A DNA stretch of 52,986 nt from Kineosphaera sp039812485 (GTDB lineage: Bacteria; Actinomycetota; Actinomycetes; Actinomycetales; Dermatophilaceae), in assembly GCA_039812485.1 (NCBI GenBank), contig JBDIAP010000007.1, positions 1 to 52,986 on the forward strand, in the 5' to 3' direction. The translations under genes and the position numbers were made by a program. The notes beneath the pieces are model-generated. The model made no database searches, was not told the origin of the DNA, and worked only from the letters and a program-made list of their open reading frames with translations. Below are positions 15,599 to 23,283 of this stretch, in pieces (position 1 is the stretch's first letter; every line of letters starts with the position of its first letter).

Positions 15599-17941
15599 TC
15601 ACCGGGCCCGGGACCGGCGACGACGGGTGCCGTGCTCGGTGATGAGCGCCGACTGCAGGTCGATGAGCGGCTCTCCCTCGATGCCGCGGTTGTGCCGATT
15701 CCAGCGGCCCTCCGCGGTGAGGTGCCAGCTCGAGGTCGCCTCGCTCATCCCGCGCCGCAGCAGGGTCACGAGGTCGTCGATGTGACGAGGGTCGGTGATC
15801 CGCACGAGGGCCTCGACGCGCCGGTCGAGGTTGCGGTGCATCATGTCGGCGCTGCCGATGTAGACCCCGTCGCCGCCCTCGCGGCCGAAGACGAAGACGC
15901 GGCTGTGCTCGAGGAAGCGGCCGAGGATCGAGTGCACCTCGATGTTGTCCGAGAGCCCCGGCACCCGTGGCCGCAGCGCGCAGATGCCGCGGACGAGCAC
16001 GTCGACCTGCACGCCCGCCTGCGATGCGCGATAGAGCGAGTCGATGATCGCCTCGTCGACCATCGAGTTGACCTTGATGCCGATGTAGGCGTCCTCGCCG
16101 GAGTCGGCGCGGTCGATCTGCTCCTCGATGCGCACGAGGAGCCCGGCGCGCAGCGACCGCGGCGCCACGAGCAGCCGCTTGAACTTGCTGCGCGGGGCCC
16201 ACCCGGAGAGCTGGTTGAAGAGCTTCGTGAGGTCCTCGCCGACCTTGGGGTCGCACGTGAAGAGCCCGAAGTCCTCATACAGGCGGGCGGTCTTGGGGTG
16301 GTAGTTGCCGGTGCCGACGTGGCAGTAGCGGCGCAGCCCCTCGCTCTCCTGGCGCACGACGAGCGAGAGCTTGCAGTGGGTCTTGAGCCCGACGATGCCG
16401 TAGACGACGTGCACGCCGGCGTGCTCGAGCTTGCGCGCCCACTCGATGTTGTTCTGCTCGTCGAAGCGGGCCTTGATCTCGACGACGGCGAGCACCTGCT
16501 TGCCGGCCTCGGCGGCGTCGATGAGCGCGTCGATGATCGGGCTGTCGCCGCTCGTGCGATAGAGCGTCTGCTTGATGGCGAGCACCTTCGGGTCGGCGGC
16601 GGCCTGCTCGATGAAGGCCTGCACCGACGTCGAGAACGAGTCGTACGGATGCTGCACGAGCACGTCCTGCGTGCGGACGGCGGCCATGATGTTGGCGGCC
16701 TTGCTGCTCTCTACGCGGGCCAGGTCGGGGTGGGTGCGGGGCACGAACGCCGGGTACTTGAGCTCCGTGCGGTCGAGGTCGGCCATGGCGTTGAGGCCGC
16801 GCAGATCCAGCGGCGTCGGCAGCCGGAAGACCTCCTTCGGGCTGATCGCCAGCTCGCGCGTCAGCAGGTGCATGACGTGGTCGTCGGTGTCCTGCGCGAC
16901 CTCGAGCCGCACCGGGGGTCCGAAGCGACGCCGGGTCAGCTCCTTCTCCAGGGCGGTGAGGAGGTTTTCGGCGTCGTCCTCCTCGACCTCGAGGTCTTCG
17001 TTGCGGGTCACCCTGAAGGTGAAGTGCTCGCGCACTTCCATGCCGGGGAAGAGCATGTCGAGGTGCGCGGCGATGACCTCCTCGAGCGGCACGAACCGCG
17101 CCGAATACAGCTCTTCGTCGTCGTCGCTGCGCACGGGCACGAAGCGGGGCAGCAACGAGGGCACCTTGACGCGCGCGAAGTGCTCGGTGCCGCTCTTGGG
17201 GTTGACGAGGACGACGGCGAGGTTGAGCGAGAGCCCCGAGATGTAGGGGAAGGGGTGGCTGGGGTCGACCGCCAGCGGGGTGAGCACCGGGAAGACCTGA
17301 TCGGTGAACCACGCCGACAGGGTGTCGCGCTCGGTGTCCGGCAGGTCCTCGAAGGAGACGATCTGGATCTGCTCCTCCGCCAGCGCGGGCCGCACGAGCT
17401 CGGCGAAGACCTCGGCGTGCCGCCGCATGAGGCCCTCGGCGACGGTGTGGATCGACTCGAGCACCTCCCGCGGCTCGAGCCCGGAGGCGGAGCGCACGGC
17501 GAGGCCGGTCGCGACGCGCCGCTTGAGGCCGGCGACGCGCACCATGAAGAACTCGTCGAGGTTGCTCGCGAAGATCGCGAGGAAGCGGGCGCGCTCGAGC
17601 AGCGGGAGGTCGGGGTCGGCGGCCAGCTGCAGGACCCGCTCGTTGAACTGCAGCCACGAGATCTCGCGGTCGAGGAAGCGGTCCGAGGGCAGCGACTCGC
17701 CGTCGGGGCCCGCCGCGGCCGACGACTCCAGCCGCACGAAGCGGCCGTTGGCGGCCCTCGGCCGCTGCAGGGACGAGGCGGCGGTCACCTCGGCGATGGG
17801 GTTCATGCCGGGGCCGAGCACGTGCGGCCCGGCGTCGGAATCGCCGGTCGCGCCGCCTCGTGCGGTCGCGTCGGCGCCGGCCTCGGCGTCAGGGTCGTCG
17901 GTGTGGGCGGGGGTCGCAGGGGTCGCAGTAGGCCCGGTCAT
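15599..17941 (-). CDS. ppk: Polyphosphate kinase 1
   Basis: Reversibly transfers the gamma phosphate of ATP to polyphosphate. The 780-residue protein has a disordered Ala/Asp/Gly-rich N-terminus (about 1-80), then FLDREISWLQFNERVLQLA, ASNLDEFFMVRVAGLKRR, SPKEVFRLPTPLDLRGL, LVQHPYDSFSTSVQAFIEQA and the active site GLKTHCKLSLVVRQE with the autophosphorylated His at about 522. A second conserved region is CHVGTGNYHPKTARLYEDFG. The start lies 13 bases after the mshD stop. A CACGAT hexamer sits six bases before the ATG, a weak version of the leaderless geometry seen elsewhere. The neighbouring mutT1 and the pst and senX3-regX3 loci place it in phosphate metabolism. Confidence 0.95.
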   Translation of the reverse strand: MTGPTATPATPAHTDDPDAEAGADATARGGATGDSDAGPHVLGPGMNPIAEVTAASSLQRPRAANGRFVRLESSAAAGPDGESLPSDRFLDREISWLQFNERVLQLAADPDLPLLERARFLAIFASNLDEFFMVRVAGLKRRVATGLAVRSASGLEPREVLESIHTVAEGLMRRHAEVFAELVRPALAEEQIQIVSFEDLPDTERDTLSAWFTDQVFPVLTPLAVDPSHPFPYISGLSLNLAVVLVNPKSGTEHFARVKVPSLLPRFVPVRSDDDEELYSARFVPLEEVIAAHLDMLFPGMEVREHFTFRVTRNEDLEVEEDDAENLLTALEKELTRRRFGPPVRLEVAQDTDDHVMHLLTRELAISPKEVFRLPTPLDLRGLNAMADLDRTELKYPAFVPRTHPDLARVESSKAANIMAAVRTQDVLVQHPYDSFSTSVQAFIEQAAADPKVLAIKQTLYRTSGDSPIIDALIDAAEAGKQVLAVVEIKARFDEQNNIEWARKLEHAGVHVVYGIVGLKTHCKLSLVVRQESEGLRRYCHVGTGNYHPKTARLYEDFGLFTCDPKVGEDLTKLFNQLSGWAPRSKFKRLLVAPRSLRAGLLVRIEEQIDRADSGEDAYIGIKVNSMVDEAIIDSLYRASQAGVQVDVLVRGICALRPRVPGLSDNIEVHSILGRFLEHSRVFVFGREGGDGVYIGSADMMHRNLDRRVEALVRITDPRHIDDLVTLLRRGMSEATSSWHLTAEGRWNRHNRGIEGEPLIDLQSALITEHGTRRRRSRAR

Positions 17942-17953
17942 AGCCCCATCGTG

Positions 17954-18874
17954 TCATCGCGCGCCGTCCGCGGGCACACCCGCGGCCGCCAGTTGCACGT
18001 CGAGGGAGATGCGTTCGAAACCGAGCCGCCGGTAGGTCGCGATCGCCGGCGCGTTGAGCCCCTCGACGTAGAGGGTCACGGTCTCCAGCCCCTGGTCGCG
18101 CAGGTGGTCGAGCCCGATCCAGGTGACGGCCGAGCCGAGCCCGTGCCCCTGGTAGTCGGGGTGGACGCCCACGACATACACCTCGCCGCGGCCGTGCTCG
18201 ACCTTCGTCCAGTGGAACGCGGCGAGTCGGCCCTGCGTCGGCCCGGGCCGGGTGTCGCGCACGAGGAAGAAGCCGGCCGCGTCGAACCAGGGCTCGTCCT
18301 GACGCGCCCGCAGGTCGGCCAGGGTGACCCGGCCCTGCTCGGGGTGGGTCGCGAAGGCCAGCGCGTTGGTCGCCAGCCAGTCGCCCTCGTCCCGGGCGTC
18401 GCCGGGGGTCAGCGTCGAGACCTCGAAGCCCTCCGGGAGCGGGCGCCCCGGGGGCAGGCCGTCGAGCGGACGGGCCATCTGCCACAGCTCGCGCACGACG
18501 TGCAGATGCCGGGCGACGGCGAAATTGGCGGTGCCGGGAAGGAACCCGTGTGCCCAGACGCGCACGGCCGGGGCCCGGCGCCGCAGGTGGGCCAGCAGCT
18601 CGGAGCCGACGCCCTCGCGGCGCCGCAGCGGGGCGACGACGAGCTCGGCCCACGGCGCCTGGGGATCGCCCTCGTCGAGGTGCGCGTAGCCCACGAGGTC
18701 ACCCTGCCGCGTGGCGAGCACGTGGCGCCACGCGCCGCCGGTCGCGGAGTCGAGCCGCAGGAGCGTCTCTTCGGACGCGGCGCTGACGCCGTCGGTGATG
18801 CGGGAGATGTCGATGAGGTCGGCGACCTGCCGCTGCTGACTCGGAGTGAGGGTGGGACACGTGTGCAGCGGCAT
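17954..18874 (-). CDS. mshD: Mycothiol synthase MshD
   Basis: Acetyltransferase that adds acetyl-CoA-derived acetate to Cys-GlcN-Ins, the last step of mycothiol synthesis. The 306-residue protein is a tandem GNAT, as in the family. The N-terminal half contains AELVVAPLRRREGVGSELL and the C-terminal half contains VYVVGVHPDYQGHGLGSAVT (acetyl-CoA loop) and GLNAPAIATYRRLGFERIS. The gene lies 89 bases downstream of glnR, the same glnR-mshD order as Rv0818-Rv0819 in M. tuberculosis. GATAGT lies close upstream of the start and could be a -10. mshA is 7 kb away at 26.2 kb. Confidence 0.92.
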   Translation of the reverse strand: MPLHTCPTLTPSQQRQVADLIDISRITDGVSAASEETLLRLDSATGGAWRHVLATRQGDLVGYAHLDEGDPQAPWAELVVAPLRRREGVGSELLAHLRRRAPAVRVWAHGFLPGTANFAVARHLHVVRELWQMARPLDGLPPGRPLPEGFEVSTLTPGDARDEGDWLATNALAFATHPEQGRVTLADLRARQDEPWFDAAGFFLVRDTRPGPTQGRLAAFHWTKVEHGRGEVYVVGVHPDYQGHGLGSAVTWIGLDHLRDQGLETVTLYVEGLNAPAIATYRRLGFERISLDVQLAAAGVPADGAR

Positions 18875-18963
18875 GCCGCATGACTATCACGCCGGCGCCC
18901 CGATCGCGGACCTGTCCGCTGCCACCGGCGGACGGGCCGGACGCGGGCCCGGGCCGCTCGAGG

Positions 18964-19647
18964 TCAGTCGGAGGGTTCGGCCTCGGGCACGAACCGGTAG
19001 CCCACGTTGCGCACCGTGCCGATGAGCGTCTCGTGGTCGGCGCCGAGCTTGGCGCGCAGCCGCCGCACGTGCACGTCGACCGTGCGGGTGCCACCGAAGT
19101 AGTCATAACCCCAGACCTCCTGCAGCAGCTGGGCGCGCGTGAAGACGCGGCCGGGGTGCTGCGCGAGGTATTTGAGCAGCTCGAACTCCTTGTAGGTGAG
19201 GTCGAGCGGGGTGCCGCGCAGCCGCGCGGTGTAGGCGTGCTCGTCGATGACCAGCTCGCCGGTCGTGATGGGCCCCTCGTCCTGCGGCGCGGTCTCGGCC
19301 CGGCGGGCACCGGCCAGACGCAGCCGCGCCTCGACCTCCGCGGGACCGGCGCCGTCGAGCAGCACGTCGGTGACGGCCCAGTCGGCGTTGACAGCGGTCA
19401 GGCCGCCCTCGGTGAGGATGACGATGACCGGCGCGGACGCCCCCGTCATGTCGATGAGCCGGCACAGCGTGCGGGCCTGGGCGAGCTCGCGGCGCCCGTC
19501 GACGAGGACGACGTCGGCGCCGGTCTCGGTGAGCAGCGCCGCGGCGTCCGCCGGGACGATGCGCACGTGGTGGTCGAGCAGCGCCAATGCGGGGAGGACC
19601 TCGGCACTGAGGGCCAGCGCATCGGTCATGAGCACGAGGTTGGCCAC
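18964..19647 (-). CDS. glnR: OmpR-type orphan regulator GlnR
   Basis: Winged-helix response-regulator homologue controlling nitrogen assimilation in actinobacteria. It has 227 residues from the GTG at 19647. The receiver-like domain (1-115) keeps Asp 50 in DVVLVDGRREL but is an atypical receiver, as in known GlnR proteins. The OmpR-type DNA-binding domain has LTYKEFELLKYLAQHPGRVFT, GGTRTVDVHVRRLRAKLG and GTVRNVGYRFVPE. The frame extends upstream to 19857, but the GTG lies six bases after a TATTCT -10, which fixes the start and suggests a leaderless mRNA. No sensor kinase is adjacent, as expected for GlnR. Confidence 0.92.
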   Translation of the reverse strand: MANLVLMTDALALSAEVLPALALLDHHVRIVPADAAALLTETGADVVLVDGRRELAQARTLCRLIDMTGASAPVIVILTEGGLTAVNADWAVTDVLLDGAGPAEVEARLRLAGARRAETAPQDEGPITTGELVIDEHAYTARLRGTPLDLTYKEFELLKYLAQHPGRVFTRAQLLQEVWGYDYFGGTRTVDVHVRRLRAKLGADHETLIGTVRNVGYRFVPEAEPSD

Positions 19648-19653
19648 GCCCCC

Positions 19654-19682
19654 AGAATAGGCGGACGTCGCACTGGCTCGAA
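19654..19682 (-). promoter_or_regulatory. glnR promoter, leaderless type
   Basis: Read on the minus strand: TTCGAG, 17 bases, TATTCT, six bases, GTG of glnR. Spacing and the -10 fit a sigma-70-type promoter whose transcript begins at the start codon. The divergent 197-bp glnR-moaD gap contains nothing else clear. Confidence 0.6.
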
Positions 19683-19844
19683 AAAGACGGGCGCGATGTC
19701 GGGCGGCGTCCCGGTGTGGGGGGCGTGTCCGGCGCGTTGCGGGGCCGCCGACAGCGGGTGACGCGCGGGTCACGGCGCGGGGTCCGTGTGGTGTCCGTGT
19801 GGTGACGGTTGGCCGACCGTGGGCCGAGCTGAGACCCTGGGCAC

Positions 19845-20207
19845 ATGCCGACCACACCCGCTACTGCGACCCTGGCGGCCGGCGCAGCGTCCGGGCTGCG
19901 GCCAGTGCGCGACGCCGCCCGTGACGCTCCGGCCGCCGGCCCCGGCCCGACGCCCGATGCCGCCCCGAATCGCGAGGTGACCGTGCGCTACTGGGCGGCC
20001 GCCAAGGCGGCCGCCGGCGTCACCGCCGAGCATCGGCCGGCCGGCACCGTGGGCTCCGTGCTCGCCGCGGCGCGCGCGGAGCACCGCGACCTGGAGCCGG
20101 TGCTGGCCGTCGCGAGCGTGCTGCTCGACGGCCGCCCGGCCCACGACGACGACCAGGTGGCACCCGGCTCGACGCTCGAGGTCCTGCCGCCGTTCGCCGG
20201 CGGCTGA
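19845..20207 (+). CDS. MoaD/ThiS-family sulfur-carrier-like protein
   Basis: A beta-grasp ubiquitin-like protein of 120 residues ending in Gly-Gly (PPFAGG), the C-terminus that is adenylated and thiocarboxylated in MoaD/ThiS proteins. The domain proper starts at about residue 44 (EVTVRYWAAAKAAAG) and includes LLDGRPAHDDDQVAPGSTLEVLPPFAGG. Residues 1-43 are an Ala/Pro/Arg-rich extension not seen in typical MoaD of about 80 residues. A GTG at 19977 would remove it. I keep the ATG at 19845 because GACCCT lies six bases before it, close to the leaderless geometry at other genes here. No other molybdopterin or thiamine gene is nearby, so the pathway is open. Confidence 0.75.
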   Translation: MPTTPATATLAAGAASGLRPVRDAARDAPAAGPGPTPDAAPNREVTVRYWAAAKAAAGVTAEHRPAGTVGSVLAAARAEHRDLEPVLAVASVLLDGRPAHDDDQVAPGSTLEVLPPFAGG

Positions 20208-20214
20208 TGACAGG

Positions 20215-21084
20215 ATGCTGCGCGTGCCCCCTCGTCCCGCCGGTGACGCCGACGACGACACGTCGACGGCGTCGCTCATGCTGCCGCGCCGGCCGTGGCG
20301 CCCGCTCGTCACGCTGACGGCCGGCGTCGGGGCTGCTCTCTTCGTGGCGGCTTTCGTCGCGGCCATGCTGCTGGGGCCGCAGTGGGGTTCGCTGCCTGTC
20401 TTCGCGGTCTTCGGGGCGGCGATGCTGCTGCTCGCGGGCGGCTGGGTGCTCCTGCTCGGCCTGCCCAGCCCCCGCGGCACGACCGCCGCGCTCGCGGGGG
20501 CGGGCGTCATCCTGCTCTGCGGGGGTGTGCTCTCCCAGGAGCTGCAGGAGTCGTTGCTGCCGGCCGCGGTCGCGCTCTCGATGATCGTCGAGTTCGTGCA
20601 TCAACTGGCCCGCCGCGACGGGCGCCCGCGGCTCGTGGAGTCGGTGTCCGCCTCGATCACGGGCATCACCGTGCTCACCTCGGGGGCGTGCGTGCTGCTG
20701 CTCGCGGCGCACGAGCAGGGGGTCGCGAGCAGCGTCGCGATCTTCGGTGCGGTCGCGGTGGCGAGCCTGGCCGATCTCGGGCTGCGCTGGGGGGCGGGCG
20801 GTCCCGCGGCGGGTCTGGTGGCCGTGGCCCTGGGGGCGCTCGCCGCTCCGGTGCTCGGGTCGGTCGTGGGGGCCCAGGCCTCCGGGGTCGTGCTGCTCGT
20901 GGCGGGGGCAGTCGCGGCGGGGTCCAGCTACGCGCTGCGGCAGGTGCAGTCGGTGCTGCCGACGCTCTTCGGCCGGCGCGCCCAGCTGGCCAGCGGCGTC
21001 GCCTCGGTGCTGGCGCCGGGAGTGCTCGCCTACGCCGTGACCTGGCTGACGCTGGGCCCTGACATGATGGCGGCGGTGCGCTGA
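20215..21084 (+). CDS. Uncharacterised polytopic membrane protein
   Basis: A 289-residue integral membrane protein with about eight hydrophobic segments, rich in Ala, Leu, Val and Gly, and a short charged N-terminus (1-30). Segments begin near residues 35, 62, 84, 105, 140, 165, 195 and 215. The one polar stretch is EFVHQLARRDGRPRLVES, probably cytoplasmic. No transporter signature is recognised. It starts seven bases after the MoaD-like stop and is likely coupled to it; the nitrobindin-like and YgfZ-like genes follow on the same strand. Confidence 0.65.
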   Translation: MLRVPPRPAGDADDDTSTASLMLPRRPWRPLVTLTAGVGAALFVAAFVAAMLLGPQWGSLPVFAVFGAAMLLLAGGWVLLLGLPSPRGTTAALAGAGVILLCGGVLSQELQESLLPAAVALSMIVEFVHQLARRDGRPRLVESVSASITGITVLTSGACVLLLAAHEQGVASSVAIFGAVAVASLADLGLRWGAGGPAAGLVAVALGALAAPVLGSVVGAQASGVVLLVAGAVAAGSSYALRQVQSVLPTLFGRRAQLASGVASVLAPGVLAYAVTWLTLGPDMMAAVR

Positions 21085-21135
21085 GGCCGCAGCACCCGCT
21101 CGCCCGCGATCGCACGCAAGCCCCGGGAGGTCCGA

Positions 21136-21639
21136 ATGCCGTTCGAACTCGACCCCACCCTGCAGCCCGCCCTGGCCCCGCTGGCCTGGCTCGTCGGACG
21201 GTGGGAGGGCGCCGGGGTCGTCGGCTATCCGACGATCGAGTCGGCGAACTTCGGCCAGGAGCTGACGATCGAGCACGACGGCCGGCCGTTCCTCGCGATG
21301 TCGAGCCGCACGTGGCTGCTCGACGACGACGGCAACCAGGTGCGCCCGCTGGCCCGCGAGGAGGGCTTCTGGCGGGTGCTCGACAACGGCGAGGTCGAGT
21401 TGCTGCTCGCCCATCCCACCGGCATCGTCGAGATGTATGTCGGTCGCAAGGACGCCCAGCGCCCCGCGATCGAGCTCGCGACCGACGGCGTGCTCCGCTC
21501 ACCCGCGGCCAAGGCCTACAACTCGGCCAAGCGCATGTATGGCCTCGTCGACTCCCAGCTCATGTGGGTCATGGACATGGCCGCGGTGGGTGAGCCGCTG
21601 ACCAGCCACGTGTCGGCCCAGCTCAAGCGGGTCGGCTGA
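21136..21639 (+). CDS. Nitrobindin-like (DUF1794/FABP-like) heme-binding domain protein
   Basis: A 167-residue antiparallel beta-barrel protein of the nitrobindin family. The opening LAPLAWLVGRWEGAGVVGYP carries the GxWxGxG motif, and the end, MAAVGEPLTSHVSAQLKR, holds the His expected to ligate heme iron. Known members (such as Rv2717c) bind ferric heme and interact with NO or peroxynitrite; applying that here is inference. The ATG has GGGAGG upstream. It lies 15 bases before the YgfZ-like gene and is probably co-transcribed. Confidence 0.85.
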   Translation: MPFELDPTLQPALAPLAWLVGRWEGAGVVGYPTIESANFGQELTIEHDGRPFLAMSSRTWLLDDDGNQVRPLAREEGFWRVLDNGEVELLLAHPTGIVEMYVGRKDAQRPAIELATDGVLRSPAAKAYNSAKRMYGLVDSQLMWVMDMAAVGEPLTSHVSAQLKRVG

Positions 21640-21654
21640 GGAGGTGAGGACACG

Positions 21655-22695
21655 ATGACGGCCGACGTGGGTCATGTCTCGCCGCTGCTGCAGCGGCCCG
21701 ACGCGGTCGCCGGTCACGGCCTCGACGCCGGGGTCGCCGCGCACTACGGCGACCCGGTGCGCGAGCAGCGGTTGCTGACCGAAGGGCTGGCCGTCGTCGA
21801 CCTCTCGCATCGCGGCGTCGTGCGGGTCACGGGACCTGACCGCCTGCGCTGGCTGCACTCCCTGACGAGCCAGCACCTGCTGGAGCTCGCGCCGCACACC
21901 TCCGCGGAGTCGCTCATCCTCAGCCCGAAGGGGCACATCGAGCACGCCCTGCACGTCGTCGACGACGGCGATGCCACCTGGCTGGGCGTCGAGCCGGGCA
22001 CGAGTGAGCAGGTGGCGCAGTGGCTCGACCGCATGCGCTTCCTGCTCGACGTGCAGGTCGAGGATGTCGGCGGGCAGTTCGCGACCGTCGGTGAGCCGCG
22101 TGCCGCGCAGGGCCTGCCGGGGGAGCCGCCGACCTGGGTGGACCCGTGGCCCGGACCCGTGGGCGACACCGCCCTCTACAGCAGCGCCGACCCGCACCCG
22201 GGCACGCAGCGCCCCTGGCGCGAGGTGCTCGTGCCGCGGGATCGGCTCGAGGAGTTCGTCGCCGACCGGCCGCTCGCCGGCACCTGGGCGGCCGAGGCGC
22301 TGCGTGTGGCGGCGTGGCGGCCGCGCCTGCTCGCCGAGACCGACCACCGCACGATCGCGCACGAACTCGACTGGCTGCGCACCGCCGTGCACCTGCACAA
22401 GGGCTGCTATCGCGGTCAGGAGACCATCGCTCGGGTGCACAACCTGGGCCGCCCGCCGCGGCGCCTCGTCTTCTTGCACCTCGACGGCTCCGGGCACGTG
22501 CTGCCCGAGGCCGGCGCGCCGCTGACGCTGGGCGGGCGTGAGGTGGGGCGGCTGACGACCGTGGCCCGGCACCATGAGGACGGCCCCATCGCGCTCGGCG
22601 TCGTCAAGCGCAACACGGCCCCCGATGCCGTGCTCGACGTCGCCTTCGAGGGGGGTCACGTCGCCGCCGCGCCGACGATCGTCGTGACCCCCTGA
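21655..22695 (+). CDS. ygfZ: YgfZ/GcvT-fold folate-binding protein
   Basis: Tetrahydrofolate-binding protein of the YgfZ/IbaG-57 type, implicated in maturation or repair of certain iron-sulfur enzymes. The 346-residue protein has the aminomethyltransferase fold (VVDLSHRGVVRVTGPDRLRWLHSLTSQ) and the diagnostic motif KGCYRGQETIARV at about 249-261, with Cys 251. An upstream GAGGTGAGGA gives a clear start. Its place after a heme-type nitrobindin-like protein suggests an oxidative or NO stress context, but that is context only. Confidence 0.9.
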   Translation: MTADVGHVSPLLQRPDAVAGHGLDAGVAAHYGDPVREQRLLTEGLAVVDLSHRGVVRVTGPDRLRWLHSLTSQHLLELAPHTSAESLILSPKGHIEHALHVVDDGDATWLGVEPGTSEQVAQWLDRMRFLLDVQVEDVGGQFATVGEPRAAQGLPGEPPTWVDPWPGPVGDTALYSSADPHPGTQRPWREVLVPRDRLEEFVADRPLAGTWAAEALRVAAWRPRLLAETDHRTIAHELDWLRTAVHLHKGCYRGQETIARVHNLGRPPRRLVFLHLDGSGHVLPEAGAPLTLGGREVGRLTTVARHHEDGPIALGVVKRNTAPDAVLDVAFEGGHVAAAPTIVVTP

Positions 22696-22726
22696 GGGCT
22701 CGCGTGCGGCACCCCACGCCGCCTGT

Positions 22727-22767
22727 GCTAGCTGAGATTTGCATCCGCTAGCAAGAGCAAGCACACT
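22727..22767 (+). promoter_or_regulatory. Promoter and paired GCTAGC sites upstream of the XRE gene
   Basis: Two GCTAGC palindromes at 22727-22732 and 22747-22752 lie 20 bp apart (two helical turns). A TTGCAT (22739-22744) and CACACT (22762-22767), 17 bases apart, form a plausible -35/-10. CACACT is six bases from the GTG at 22774. TTGC and GCAA also form a dyad at 22739-22754. The layout suits autoregulation by the XRE protein (inference). Confidence 0.5.
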
Positions 22768-22773
22768 GGAGGG

Positions 22774-23283
22774 GTGAGCCGCCTCAACCGCACCCTGCGC
22801 GGCGTGCCCGTGCCCGGCGCGCCGGTGTCGGGTGTCGGCGCGCACGTGCCCGGCGTCCGCGACCTCGGCGCCTACCTGCGCGAGCAGCGGCAGAACGCCC
22901 AGCTGTCCGTGCGCCAGCTGAGCAAGGCCGCGGGCATCTCGAACCCCTACCTCAGCCAGATCGAGCGCGGTCTGCGTCGCCCGAGCGCCGAGATCCTGCA
23001 AGCGCTGGCCAAGGGGCTGGAGATCTCGGCCGAGTCGCTCTACGTGCAGGCGGGGTTGCTCGACGTGTCCGACGAGGAGGCGGCCGGCGGGCACGACGTC
23101 GACGTCCGCGCGGCCCTGGCGAGCGACCCGCGGCTCACGCCACGCCAGCGCCGGCTCATCGTCGACCTCTACGACTCGTTCGTCGACCCGGCGAGCGCCG
23201 GGCCGGCCGACCCCCACGACTTCACAGCACCCATCACCCCCGCGAACAGGACCGCGTCGCGGCCCGAGCAAGGAGAGTCATGA
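22774..23283 (+). CDS. XRE-family helix-turn-helix regulator
   Basis: A 169-residue DNA-binding protein. The XRE helix-turn-helix spans about 31-90: LGAYLREQRQNAQLSVRQLS, then KAAGISNPYLSQIERGLRRPS and EILQALAKGLEISAESLY. The C-terminal region (about 95-150) is acidic and helical, with a Pro/Ala-rich tail. The GTG start has GGAGG only one base away, too close for normal use; a CACACT -10 six bases upstream suggests a leaderless start instead. Its stop overlaps the next ATG (ATGA). The order XRE, HbhA-like, DUF2516 mirrors Rv0474-Rv0476 of M. tuberculosis. Confidence 0.85.
   Translation: MSRLNRTLRGVPVPGAPVSGVGAHVPGVRDLGAYLREQRQNAQLSVRQLSKAAGISNPYLSQIERGLRRPSAEILQALAKGLEISAESLYVQAGLLDVSDEEAAGGHDVDVRAALASDPRLTPRQRRLIVDLYDSFVDPASAGPADPHDFTAPITPANRTASRPEQGES

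Noticed and set aside
15632..18883. A 1083-codon open frame on the plus strand opposite ppk and mshD
   Set aside because: It is antisense to two clearly conserved genes, is rich in Asp/Glu/Val/Arg/His as expected from reading G+C-rich codons backwards, and matches no family.
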